A DNA stretch of 64,000 bases from Copromyces sp. CBS 386.78 (Eukaryota; Ascomycota; Sordariomycetes; Sordariales; Sordariaceae): the NCBI GenBank assembly GCA_030685235.1, contig MU839081.1, positions 682,001 through 746,000 of the forward strand, read 5' to 3'. Positions 34,455 to 44,921 of the stretch are shown piece after piece. The first letter of the stretch is position 1; every line of letters starts with the position of its first letter. The position numbers and the translations under genes were made by a program. The notes under the pieces were generated by a model that made no database searches, was not told the DNA's origin, and saw only the letters and a list, made by a program, of their open reading frames with translations.

Positions 34455-37155
34455 TCACCCCTGGTCCTTGGGCTCACTACCTACTCCTTGTCTCACACCC
34501 ATGGTATCTTTTCCCTTCTCTTCCCCTTTGCTCTCTGTCTCTTTCCTTTCTATTACCCCTTTCCCCTCGACTTCTTTCCCTTCCACCCCAGTTCCCTCCC
34601 TGGCTTCGATCCCTTCCACCCCTTCCCTCGCCATCCCCTCTACCCCCTTGTGTCCCCCCTCCACCCCTTTTATGCTTCCCTCTCTCTCAGCCTTCTCCCT
34701 CTCCTTCAACAAAACCCTCCTAGCCTCCTGATCCAAGTACTCCTTAATCATCTGACAATCACATCCCGGACCCGTAACATGCCTCAGCAACGCCGTCTTC
34801 AGCTCGTATCTCTCCTGCTCGAGGCCCTTTAGCGTCAAAAGAAGTTCCTGTCGGCGCGAGCTGAGTTCATGCTCCTGCGATTGCAGCGAGGCGACGGCCG
34901 CTTTGGATTTCGTCCGGTACCGAGTGGCGGCCGCGCGGTTTCGTTGGTCGCGGGTTGGGACATTAGTGGATGAAGTTGATGAAGGGGACATCAAAGGGCC
35001 CGGAGGAGTGTGGATGTGTTGGTGAGGTTGGGGTTGAGGTCCAAGTAAGTATCGTGGTGGCCCTGGACCTGGACCGAGACCGGGACCTGGTGGTGATATT
35101 GCTGGTGTGAGGTATGGTTGTATGGAGTCAAGTGTTGCGAGTGTTGTGCGAGGACCGCTGCCGCCGCTGAAACCGATACCGATCCCATCGACCATGGGAA
35201 CCCGACCCGTGCCATGATATCGGTCACCTCGGGTGAGTTCGTTCTCACTTTGTCTCTTCCCGTCTTTTTCGTCTTGTTCCTCCTTTACGCCTTTCCCATC
35301 TTCTTCGTCTTTCTCTTCGTCTTCGCGGTCCTCCGGCCCCCCGTCCATATCCTCCCCGTCCACCTCCATAGGACTACCATCAATACCGAGTCCCGCTCCG
35401 GAGGCGCGACCTTTTCCTTCTTTCCTCCCATCATTACTTGCTTGTGGTTCATGATCATAATTTTCATCATCCGGCCTCTTCGACCACCCTCTTTCTGCTT
35501 GTTGTCGGGTATTCTTGTTCTTCTTCTGTTGTTTACCGTCCGTTCGCAAGGTAGGTGCCAGTGTCGTTTGATTATGGTGTTCCCACCCATTCACATTCGA
35601 ACTCGGCAGAGCAGCATGTCGACGTATCGGCATCGGCATCGAAGTCTGACTCTGAAGCAAAGTGAAAGACGCCAAAGAGTTAGTGACTCGTCTTCCTCAG
35701 GCTTCAAAGTGCAAGTGGCACTGGAGCAAAACGCTGCCATGAACAAGACCAAGAGAAAAAGTTTTACAACACCCCACTCACCACAATGTTGATGTTAATG
35801 GAAGGTGACGCCGCCACGGGTCGGGACGCCGCCGGTGACTGACAACTCTGGCTGTCGATGCTGATGTCGATGTTGCTGGAAGCTCCTGATGACATGGAAA
35901 TGGGCATGGACAGGACATAGCTGGGTGGCCTTTGTCCATGGTCATGTTGATTGTCGAGCATCATCCTTCCTGTCATTGTGTTGTTGACGTTATTGCTGTT
36001 GTTGTTGTTAAAGTTGTGGTGGTAGTGCTGCTGCTGGCTGCTACTGTTGCCATGCTCCTTTTCCATTCCCATATCCAAATCCATATCCATAATGTAGCTC
36101 ATCTCGGTCAGCGTCATAGGGTGGTTGTGCCCGTGGTGGTATCCCAACTCCAAGTTGGGACTCGCTATCATTAGGTTCGGGTGGTGGCCGTGATGGTGTG
36201 CCATTCCATCATAGGGCTGATGCTGTAATGACTGTGGCTGGCCTGAATTACTGTTGTTGCCATAGTGCTGCTGTTGAACGGACATCAACACTTCATGTTG
36301 TGCGCTGGGATACCCTGGGTCTCCGACTACCACTGGAGATGTAGTTCCGGTGCCGAATGACATAACTGGTACTGGCACTGACTCTCGCATGCGCATGGGC
36401 ATGACATCGGCGTTGAGGGAGTGCGCCGGGCTTGGCCAAAACTGCTGCGGCTGCGGCTGGGCCTGGTGGACTTCATGCTGAGAACGTTGTTGTGAATGTG
36501 GGAATCCGCATCCTACGGTGGAAAACATCGAGTTGAGTTGATTCTTGTTCTTATTCTCGCCGGGGCCGAAAACATCACCTCTATCTCTAGGGTGACGATG
36601 GCTTGTTTCCTTATGCATTACTAGTTGACCAGCTGCTACTGGGGAGTCATTCCCATCCACTCCGCTCCAGCCAACAAATTTTTCGGCAGCAGAGGGAGTT
36701 AGTACTGGCGCGTATGGGTCCCATCCGCTGCCGTATGGGCTGTACATTGTCACTGTGCTAGCTCCAGAACAGAGGGAGCACGCACCAGGACAACCAAAGC
36801 ACCCGCCGTGTTCAGTGTTCAAACAATGCGGTGTTGTAGTAGTTGTTGTTGTTGTCTTCGTCGCGGTGGCTGGTGTAGTCGCGAAGCCAGCCACAGGAGC
36901 GGCAGCGGCAGCGGCGCCAATGCCATTGGCAATGGCTGCTTCCTGTTCGATATCGACATGCATCATTCCCACTCCCACTCCCGCACCCTCATCTTCATGA
37001 AGATGAGAATTGTGTGTGACTATGCCTTGCAGGAGAGGCACCGACGATTGAGGCAGAGGCTGAGCCAAATCAGTCCCAGCACCAACAGGCCCTGTATCGT
37101 ATTGTTGCTGTTGCCAGTTACTATTGCTAGCAACATCTTGCTCTCCTCTCACCAT
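34455..37155 (-). CDS. bZIP transcription factor, ATF/CREB-like
   Basis: Two exons (37155-35782 and 35651-34455) encode 856 aa. The 130-bp intron has donor GTGAGT and acceptor CAG and is in phase 0. The long N-terminal part is low in complexity: Gln-, Asn-, His- and Met-rich runs and a threonine run, plus a small Cys cluster (CLNTEHGGCFGCPGACSLC). An acidic Glu/Asp/Lys stretch follows. The bZIP begins near residue 690 with basic region RNRAAATRYRTKSK and continues with leucines spaced for a zipper. After it comes LLRHVTGPGCDCQMIKEYL, resembling the segment after the zipper in fungal ATF proteins. The C-terminus carries imperfect charged repeats around GVEG. It is a nuclear DNA-binding regulator; its targets cannot be read from sequence. 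The start is the ATG at 37155, because a nearby upstream ATG is out of frame and closes after four codons. Confidence 0.9.
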
Positions 37156-38569
37156 CTTGGCATTGCCTATATGTACTTGGGTTGGTAGCCTAGTAGCTCG
37201 ATCCCCCCTTTGCGTCGTTCGTTATGTCATCTGTCTTTCATCGTTTTGTTCAGGTTTTGTCGCGTTGTGGGAACTTCTTCCGTCTCGCAAACGGTCGGCG
37301 GGGCTAAGTAAACTGGTAAGGCGAGCAAGTGTCTCGTTCTCGTATGTGTCTCGTACTTCTCGCTTGGCCGGCAGCGAGTCGGTAGTCGCTAAGGTAATCG
37401 GAGGAGGACCTGGACCTGGAGTCTAGTTGAGTTGAAACAGAGGAGAAACAGAACGGTGAAGGAAGTGAAAGAGGCCTCTGCTTCCTCACATTCGTATTTC
37501 CGAACATGCCTCAGTTCACCTGGAAGAGTGGATGAGGAAGCGGTCAAAGAGGGTTCTTTGCACACTCGGTTGTCTCCCAAGGCAGCGAAGAAATAAAAGG
37601 CTATGGTGGAGCCGCGGTTGGTGATGGTCTTACTACCGTTGTCGGATCCAAGATTACAAGACTCTGGTAGAGACAGGGCAGACATGTATGCGAGGGCCGG
37701 GGTTCGATAATGGACAGAAGTGTCCGGGTCTAGATTGTTGTGCGGGAAGAGCCGAGCCCCGAGGGAACATGACGACGCCCAGCCCAGCCGAAGCAGTGGT
37801 TGAGTTTTACAACTCAACCCTCTTCTTCCACTTCCCGCCTGCCGTAGCCGGTCACTCCGACGCTACCGTCTCTCCATCTCTGTTGAATCGGGAACCCCAG
37901 TCCTGGAAGGTACGGCTTAAAGTGACTCTGAAATGATGGCTCGTGCTGACCTGTCACCTAACAGTATCTGATCGCCTACATATCTTGCTGACAATAAGGT
38001 ATTGGGCTATGGCCTAACACCCCATGATAGTGCCGTGCCGAGAACTTCCTGAGCCAAGCCTATCGTAATCGAGACCTCCACGACCACATTGACTGAGCTC
38101 TTTTCTTTCCAATCTAAGGAAGACAGGAAAGACTTGCTGCCTAGATTGCTGAATCCACTGCTTCGGGCTTCGAAAGTAATGCGTGCAATAGTCTAGGTAC
38201 AGGGCACCTGGCACACAACTATGGTCACAGACCGATGACACTTCCCCACGAGATCGCCGATGCACCTCCTGTATAGACGCCACATCTATATCCACACACA
38301 CAACCTACGGACTGCAGTATACGGGAGGCCGCCGAAAGATAAAGCTACTAACTGCATTGAAGACAATGGAAGATAAACAAGGGTTAGACCGTTGAGAACG
38401 AAGACCAAACATGCCGTGGTAACAGGGATGAAGGGAGGCGAGAAAGCTGAAAGAAGACGGATGTGGTCGGGTAGATCCTTGAAAGCTGCTGATAGCAAAG
38501 TAACAGAAGCATACCAATGACCAACGAGGAAAGCAAAGAGAACATAACTGACTGATGACGGGCAGAAAA

Positions 38570-38890
38570 GCAGAGAGAAACAATGGGAAAAAGAGGAGAT
38601 GAAGGGGGGCAAAGTAAGAGTTCAAAGCGGGGTAGAACGGGAAAAAGATAGGAAGAGAAAGATGTAGAAGGGCAAAAAGAGAAAAATTACACAGACGAAA
38701 ACAAGAGGGGTCCAACCAGGAAAAGGCGAGTTGGGGATAAAAATAAAAGGCAGGAAAGAGAAAATCAAAAAAAATCAAATAATAGAGAAACTCAAGAAAC
38801 GCAAGAAACGCAAAACATTCAGGAGAACCATGAAAAATAATAAAAAATAATAATAATAAAGAGACAAAAAGTCTGAAAGACGGAAGGTGC
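38570..38890 (+). repeat. Polypurine tract (A/G-rich plus strand)
   Basis: About 320 bp of the plus strand is overwhelmingly A and G, with runs such as GGGAAAAAGAGGAGATGAAG and AATAATAATAATAAAGAG. The complementary minus strand is correspondingly CT-rich and lies 1.4-1.7 kb upstream of the minus-strand bZIP start, so it could belong to that gene's promoter or long leader. Confidence 0.6.
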
Positions 38891-40066
38891 TGAAGCTATT
38901 CACACCTCTTGGCATGGGTTATGTGCGATCGAGATGTGTCATTTCAAGTGGGTTATCCCCCACACTGCTCTGGCCAATTACATTTGTAGAGGGACCTTCA
39001 CGTAACGGCATGTAGGCCTCAGCAAGCGATATAATTGGTCGCGATAGGACGAATTAAAAAGCGGTACTTAAGTGGATCGAGATCAGCCGACTCCAACAAA
39101 TTCCTAGGCGAGCGATCGGCATGTACGGGACACAGGTATTTCGCAACACGACGGTTGGTTTAGGGAAGTGGGCGGCGTGGCACGGGTAGTCTTCGATTCA
39201 GACCTGCTAGACCTCCAAAAACCGGTCCCACTTAGCGCCCCACCACGACCAATCAGCGCCCCGCTTCCCTTTTCTTAAGTGTGGGGCGGGAGTTCATAGA
39301 ACTCGTGACGAGGGCGTCTGTGACAGAGACTAGGCCCACGACCCCCTATTCCACAACCCTTGTTTGTTTACCCGTAAGGCACACCAGCCCAGGCTCTCTG
39401 TGAGCCGAACGGAAAGACAACAAACTGTTGCCTAGAGGTAGGTGTGTACCACTCTCGCCACTTATAGCCAGTGCACTATTTTAGACCCAATGCGCAAGAC
39501 CAAGAACTGGCTGACCTGACCTGAAATGAAATGACGAGTACCCCGGAGGTTCAGTCCCCGGTCTCTGGTTCTATCAACACAATAGCAGGAACAGGAACAG
39601 GAACAGAAGCTTCAAGGAAGGCCAATGTTAAGCTCCTCCACATGGATAGTTAGTTATTGTTCGACCATTTTGGCTTGTGGGTTAAGTTCCCGAGCCTCCT
39701 TCATACATGTATGTACCTACCTTCTGTTGTGTTGAAGTGATTGCTGACTGCTGTCTGAATCCGGAGAGGAGGGCTTGTTTGCGGATACTGTACCATGGGG
39801 CTACTGCAATTATGTGAACGCCTTCCTTCGAGCCGCCGTCCCCATGCCCCAGCCAGTCCAGAAATCTTCCGTCGCAATGCGGCAAGTACCTGCCCCATCG
39901 ATGATCAAAAAACCGCCTGAAAGATTCAAACCTGCCTACCTACCTACCTACCTAATGAAATACTTGCTGCACACACCTGCTTACTCATGATGTTCGTTTT
40001 AGGGGTGTTTGTGTTTGTCTGACTCTAGTTTGTTTACATAGGTACCGGGCCGCCTGCGATGGGAAT

Positions 40067-40106
40067 GTGCGTGCGTGTGTGTGTGTGTGTCTGTCTGTGT
40101 GTGTGC
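40067..40106 (+). repeat. GT-rich microsatellite
   Basis: An imperfect GT dinucleotide array with a few C interruptions covers about 40 bp. It is intergenic, with no gene attached. Confidence 0.8.
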
Positions 40107-40940
40107 GCCCAGAAGTCTATACATAACCCGTTCATCCACCTTTCAGAATATCTGTTTCTTCTTTTGCATTCTCGCGTCGCTTTGCGTGGGTACAGTAGTA
40201 GTACATAAAACTATCATGTACCAGTACCCATCACCAGGGGGAAATACCGAACTTGCATTAGATAATCGAGAGAAAAGAGGAAGAAGGAAAGTTTGAGGGA
40301 AGTGTAATAATGTTCTTTTTTTCCTGTACGATCCTTCCCTTCTTGTGTCCCCGGCTCCGGCCCGACCGGAACCCGGCTCCGAAACTCAACCTGACTAGAC
40401 CGATACCAGACCATTCATGACCCGGTCCCATAACCATAACCATTACCATGATATGCAACTCAAAAGCAGCACACAAAACGCCGAGAATGATGCACCCCCA
40501 ACCCCAACCCCCCGGGGGTTTCTTTTTCCTTTCTATGTCAAAATTCCTTGCCCCTTGATTCCTCGACACTGGAAAGTGTCGTGAAACTTCGCTCGGTCAG
40601 CGATTTTGTGTTTTCTTTATGTCCAATCCCTTTGTCTTACAAGCCGAGCCATCACCCTTCGTTCCTGTCTTGGGATCACACCCAGCCGGGTTAGGCTATC
40701 AGAACCACTTCAAAAACCCACACCTGTCATCATCTTGACCCTTTGTACTGTACTGCGCGCTACCCTGCCTTTTCGCAGATGAGACAGGCAGAATAATGTA
40801 CACTGCAGTCAGATCCCCCTTCTTCTCCATTGCAGCACCAAACCAATACCCAAAACCCCTTGAAGCGAGAAGTTGAGGTTCAACTCAGCATTGGCTGGCC
40901 CCGCCAGGTGTCACAACCTGCACGGGTTTAAACCACAACC

Positions 40941-42806
40941 TCAAATACCCGAATCCTCCTGTGGAAAAGCCTGCGTCCCCACGCTATCCGACCAAGTCTG
41001 ACAAATATCATTGAACTGCGTGAGATCCGAATCGCTCACGTCGGCCTTGATGTCCGCCCCGCGCTCCAGGAACTCTAGACTCAGCCCTTCGCTGGCGTGC
41101 CAAGCGATGTGACAGTGACAAAGCCACGCTCCAGGGTTGTCGGGCATGAACGCTATGGCGAGATAACCGTTGCCGGGAAGGGCGGCGACGTCGCGGCGTG
41201 CCGGGTTCTTGGTCTTGAAGTTTTTCGGAGAGGTGGCGGCGTCGAAGGTGCCGGTGGATTGGTCGAGGATCCAGAAGTCGTGGCCGTGCAGGTGGATGGG
41301 ATGTTCGAGATTGAGGTTGGATTGGTCTTGGATAACGAGGACGATCCATTCGTTGTCTGTGGTCGTTTTCTGTGGAGAGGAGAGGTTAGTTAGGGGTATG
41401 CCCCACGGGAAGGAGATGGGAGAAAAGAGAATGTGGCTTACATTGACAGCGAGAACATTGTATTCAGTTGGAAACAGGCTCTCGCCGTTGAACACTTGTT
41501 TCAGGGTTGGGTTGGCCCAGTCGATGACCAGACTGCTGGTGTTGATGGTCCAGTGAATGTAGTCAACTTGCTTCGAGATATTCAAGTATGTGTCAAAGCT
41601 CTTTTGGATGTTGGTGACATCGATCTTGACATGGGGGACAAGTGACGCTAGAGGTTCATCGAGGCAGTCGCTGCTAACGGTGACATCACTGGTCGTAGTC
41701 GGATCTAAGGTGCTGCTGGCATTGTACCGAAGAACAGAGGTGATGCTGTCCGGATGTTCATTTGGCTGGCAGGCGTTCAACCACCCGGCACGTATCCAGT
41801 AATTGTCGACCGCCTGGTTGGCGTGAAAGATGATATCGTACCGCTGGCCCTCGGTGATTTTCAAACTCGAGGTACTGTAGGGCTTTATGGGAACGAGATC
41901 AGCAGCAATGACCTTCAACTTGTGCTTGTCAATGCTGAACTGAAACACACCATCGACAGCCGCGTTGACCAAGCGAAGGCGGTACTTCTTGCCCTTCTCA
42001 ACCACAGTTGTCAACTTGACTCCTCGTCCGGTACAATTAGGGTCAGTTGTTGAGTTGCTGCAGTCGTATTTGTTCGTCCCATTGATGAGACCACTTTCCA
42101 AGGCAGGAGGCTGACCATTCCGGGCGGCAAACCACCGAGTGAAGATATCAACGTGAGACCAATCTGACAGAAAGAGATGACCTAGGTCCTCGTCATAGTT
42201 GGATGTTGCGGGTCCGTTAAAAACGATGCCACCAAAAACACCGTTCGCGTACTGTAGACTGAAGTGACTGTGGTACCAGCTTGACCCATATTGTGTGACC
42301 TTGAACCTGTAAGTCATGGACTGTCCGATCGCAATGGCGCATTGAGTAATGCCTGGAACTCCGTCGTAGATATTGCTACCAAACTGGCGAAGACCATGCC
42401 AGTGGATGGCGGTGCCGTTAGACTTCAGGTTGTTGGTAACATGAATGACAAGACTGTCACCCCAGTCGGCGATTATCGTAGGGCCCGGAACCGTCCCGTT
42501 GACTGTTTGACATTGGCGAGCGTAGCCGTCTGGCGCACAAGATCCTTCTTCTACCGATAGCCAGTACTCGCGAGTGACTCCTGTGTCTGGTGTTTCATCG
42601 TAATAGTTTGTATCGATGGAGTAGTTTCCCCAGCAGTGTCGTGATTTGTTTGTGTTGTCACATGCCGCCCGAGGAAGGAGATTATAGGCGAGTTGTGGTG
42701 GTATTTGCCGTAGAGCATGGGGAGGGGAGTGTCGTACAGCATGGAGAGAGGAGGCATACACACACGCCACAAGGGCACTGAGTACGCAACCAAGCGCTGA
42801 CTTCAT
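40941..42806 (-). CDS. Laccase (secreted multicopper oxidase)
   Basis: The continuous frame would give 621 aa, but it contains a typical intron at 41441-41370. The donor is GTAAGC, CTAACTAAC serves as the branch and CAG as the acceptor; it is 72 bp long, divisible by three and without a stop. Splicing gives 597 aa. A signal peptide (MKSALGCVLSALVACVYASS) is followed by a possible propeptide. All four copper-binding motifs are present: HWHGLRQF at 135-142, WYHSHFSLQY at 177-186, HPIHLHGHDFW and HCHIAWHASEGLSLEFLE. The protein ends in DSGI, the C-terminal plug seen in mature ascomycete laccases. The family oxidises phenols at the type 1 copper and reduces oxygen to water outside the cell. Numerous N-glycosylation sequons fit secretion. 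Confidence 0.95.
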   Translation of the reverse strand: MKSALGCVLSALVACVYASSLHAVRHSPPHALRQIPPQLAYNLLPRAACDNTNKSRHCWGNYSIDTNYYDETPDTGVTREYWLSVEEGSCAPDGYARQCQTVNGTVPGPTIIADWGDSLVIHVTNNLKSNGTAIHWHGLRQFGSNIYDGVPGITQCAIAIGQSMTYRFKVTQYGSSWYHSHFSLQYANGVFGGIVFNGPATSNYDEDLGHLFLSDWSHVDIFTRWFAARNGQPPALESGLINGTNKYDCSNSTTDPNCTGRGVKLTTVVEKGKKYRLRLVNAAVDGVFQFSIDKHKLKVIAADLVPIKPYSTSSLKITEGQRYDIIFHANQAVDNYWIRAGWLNACQPNEHPDSITSVLRYNASSTLDPTTTSDVTVSSDCLDEPLASLVPHVKIDVTNIQKSFDTYLNISKQVDYIHWTINTSSLVIDWANPTLKQVFNGESLFPTEYNVLAVNVSHILFSPISFPWGIPLTNLSSPQKTTTDNEWIVLVIQDQSNLNLEHPIHLHGHDFWILDQSTGTFDAATSPKNFKTKNPARRDVAALPGNGYLAIAFMPDNPGAWLCHCHIAWHASEGLSLEFLERGADIKADVSDSDLTQFNDICQTWSDSVGTQAFPQEDSGI

Positions 42807-44921
42807 CCCGAAATGGATGCGGATGATGGCTTTGCTGGCGGATGCGTCGGTTCAAGATGAACAGCCTGGGGTAGGGAAAACGTTCAAAGAGCAATTCCCA
42901 GGCATAAAACAAACCCGGCGGGTAACATGGATACCAACAACGACGAGGCATAGGGGTAAGTGAGCCCAACCCCCATGGATTGTTTATAACCGACCCCTAC
43001 AACTCAAAGATCTCTTCCGCAAAGCTCAGGAGGCGATTGTTTCCTGCAGTCGAACCTCATCAGAGCGTGATCTGCGCATGATGTACTCATAATAAGACGA
43101 GATGATCAAGGACGGCCGGAAGACTGCGAGAACCGTGATTCGATCAGGGCGCGGACAGATGATGAACTGCGTACCAGTAGCCCTGTGAGAAAAAGCCCAT
43201 ATCGTCAAATCACTAACTCGGACCAATCTGTTGAGGACCCGAGCCTTCAAGTGATGTTGCAAAGGACGTGTGCAGAGACTAGCACTAAAAGAGCACCCCA
43301 TTTTGATAATAGGCATGGCGTACCTAGTGTTCCATGATGAAGAGCTCGACTGATGGGTACCGAAGTGTTCCATTTGAAGGCAACCGAGTGCACGCCGGGC
43401 AATGATACATGTACCTGGAGGCATTTGGACCCGAGTCTGCCGACTTGTGCGTTAGTTCGAGTCGTCAGAGAGTCTCCGGATTTGTCAGATGACTGATCAC
43501 TGTGTGCTGGAGTTGCGCTTCTTGGAGCCTTTGGTCCGAGTAAAGGGCCAATTCAGCTGCTCCGAGGAGATAACCCATCGGGAGGCAATGTGTGTGACTC
43601 TTGACATGCAGCTTTCGTGAGAATGACTCCAGTAGGCGACGGAATGAGGTCGACCTTGAGACTGAGACCGTGAGGACAGGGAAAGGAGGCTGTATCATGA
43701 CCCAGGGGCGAAGCTGGTTAAGTCGTGTACACACCAGAGGCGAGTGAAACTCGAGGGACGGAGTTGGAAACGACAACGGCGATCTTTGTGAGTTTCTATG
43801 GCACCTACCCGGCACCATTCATGTCGACTTGCCAGTTACCAACTCAAGTCGTTGAATCGGAGACGCCCGAAACGCGGCTTAGCGTAGGAGACTCGAACGA
43901 TTTCTGCGCTCAGAAAGCCTTGGAGGAGCACGTATCGACAGCTCAGGGGTTCGGCGGACACAGACATGCGGCCGGCCCGTGAGATGCCATCGGGATGTGC
44001 TTCAGCCACAGGACAGGACGTCGGAGATCGAAGCACATAAGTCGGGCAAGACGTGAGAACCTCACTGCCGGCAGATCTCATCCAAGCTCAGATGACTGGA
44101 TAGGTAGTTCGTTAGCCCTACGGACTCTGTCATGTCATTCTCGCAGAAAATGGGAGGTGTGATGACGTACTTGCAGCACAAAACAGCCAAGGCGGATATC
44201 GAGGTATATCAGGAAGTCATCTGGATGTTCCTGTGGAAATAACATGAGATGGACTCAGTCATGGTGAAACTGCTTCCGAATTCAGTCAAGTATATAATTG
44301 GCCGAAGAACAAAAGCGGTGGTCACATCTTTGACAAAAAGACGAGAAGTGAAGGGGAAGTGAAGAGGAAGTTGGACATGCGGCAGGAGAGATGAAGCCGA
44401 GTGAAACTAGGTACAATAGGTGGCGGGAAGTCTGTACAAATAACCTACCAAATGGGAAGGGACGGGCCACGATTCACCAGCCACTTACCACCGAGCCCAC
44501 TGAACGATAGTGTGGCGCTGCCCTAAAAATACCTTAACAACCAACGGCTACGCCCGTCACATCCCACGGGCAGTTTGTTAAGCGCTGCGGGAGCACTGCG
44601 GTCACTGCGGGCCAGTGACTGCCCGCCCTGACCTGAGGCCCGTGGTTGCCGATCCCCCACACACACGGCCCGGGCAGCCCCCAACCTGGACCACGTTTTC
44701 ACCGTTTCGTTCCACGTTCTTGCAATCTTTCCCCTTCAAACATCCATCGATCAAACAGAAGCACGCAAACCTGAATTACGCGACGGGGCTGTTTTGCACT
44801 CGAGTCTCCATTCGCCTCCCCACACCTCTCAACAACAAAAGAGGTTCTGGCCAGCTCCCCTCGTCATTAGACGATAGATAGCGCGACGTCATCAGTCTCG
44901 ATCCCATCCGCAGGCACAACA
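42807..44921. promoter_or_regulatory. Divergent intergenic region between laccase and sfh5
   Basis: This 2.1-kb gap holds the promoters of two genes transcribed away from each other. The laccase side has a TATA-like motif. The sfh5 side has a CA/CT-rich leader. No coding region was recognised. Confidence 0.5.
42983..42988 (-). promoter_or_regulatory. TATA-like box upstream of the laccase gene
   Basis: Read on the minus strand the motif is GGTTATAAACAATCC, about 177 bp upstream of the laccase ATG. Position and sequence suit a TATA box; no other evidence is available. Confidence 0.4.

Larger units (their letters stand above)
37156..40940. other. Long intergenic region (3.8 kb) between the bZIP gene and the laccase gene
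   Basis: No gene was recognised. It includes the bZIP promoter and leader, a strongly purine-rich plus strand at about 38570-38890, a (CCTA)5 repeat at 39935-39954 and a GT-rich microsatellite at about 40067-40106. The minus-strand frame at 38305-38778 is a Phe/Leu/Ser-rich artefact of the purine-rich stretch. Confidence 0.5.

Noticed and set aside
38305..38778. 157-aa minus-strand Phe/Leu/Ser-rich frame resembling a membrane protein
   Set aside because: The hydrophobicity follows from the purine-rich plus strand (TTT, CTT, TCC codons). No convincing start context or domain.
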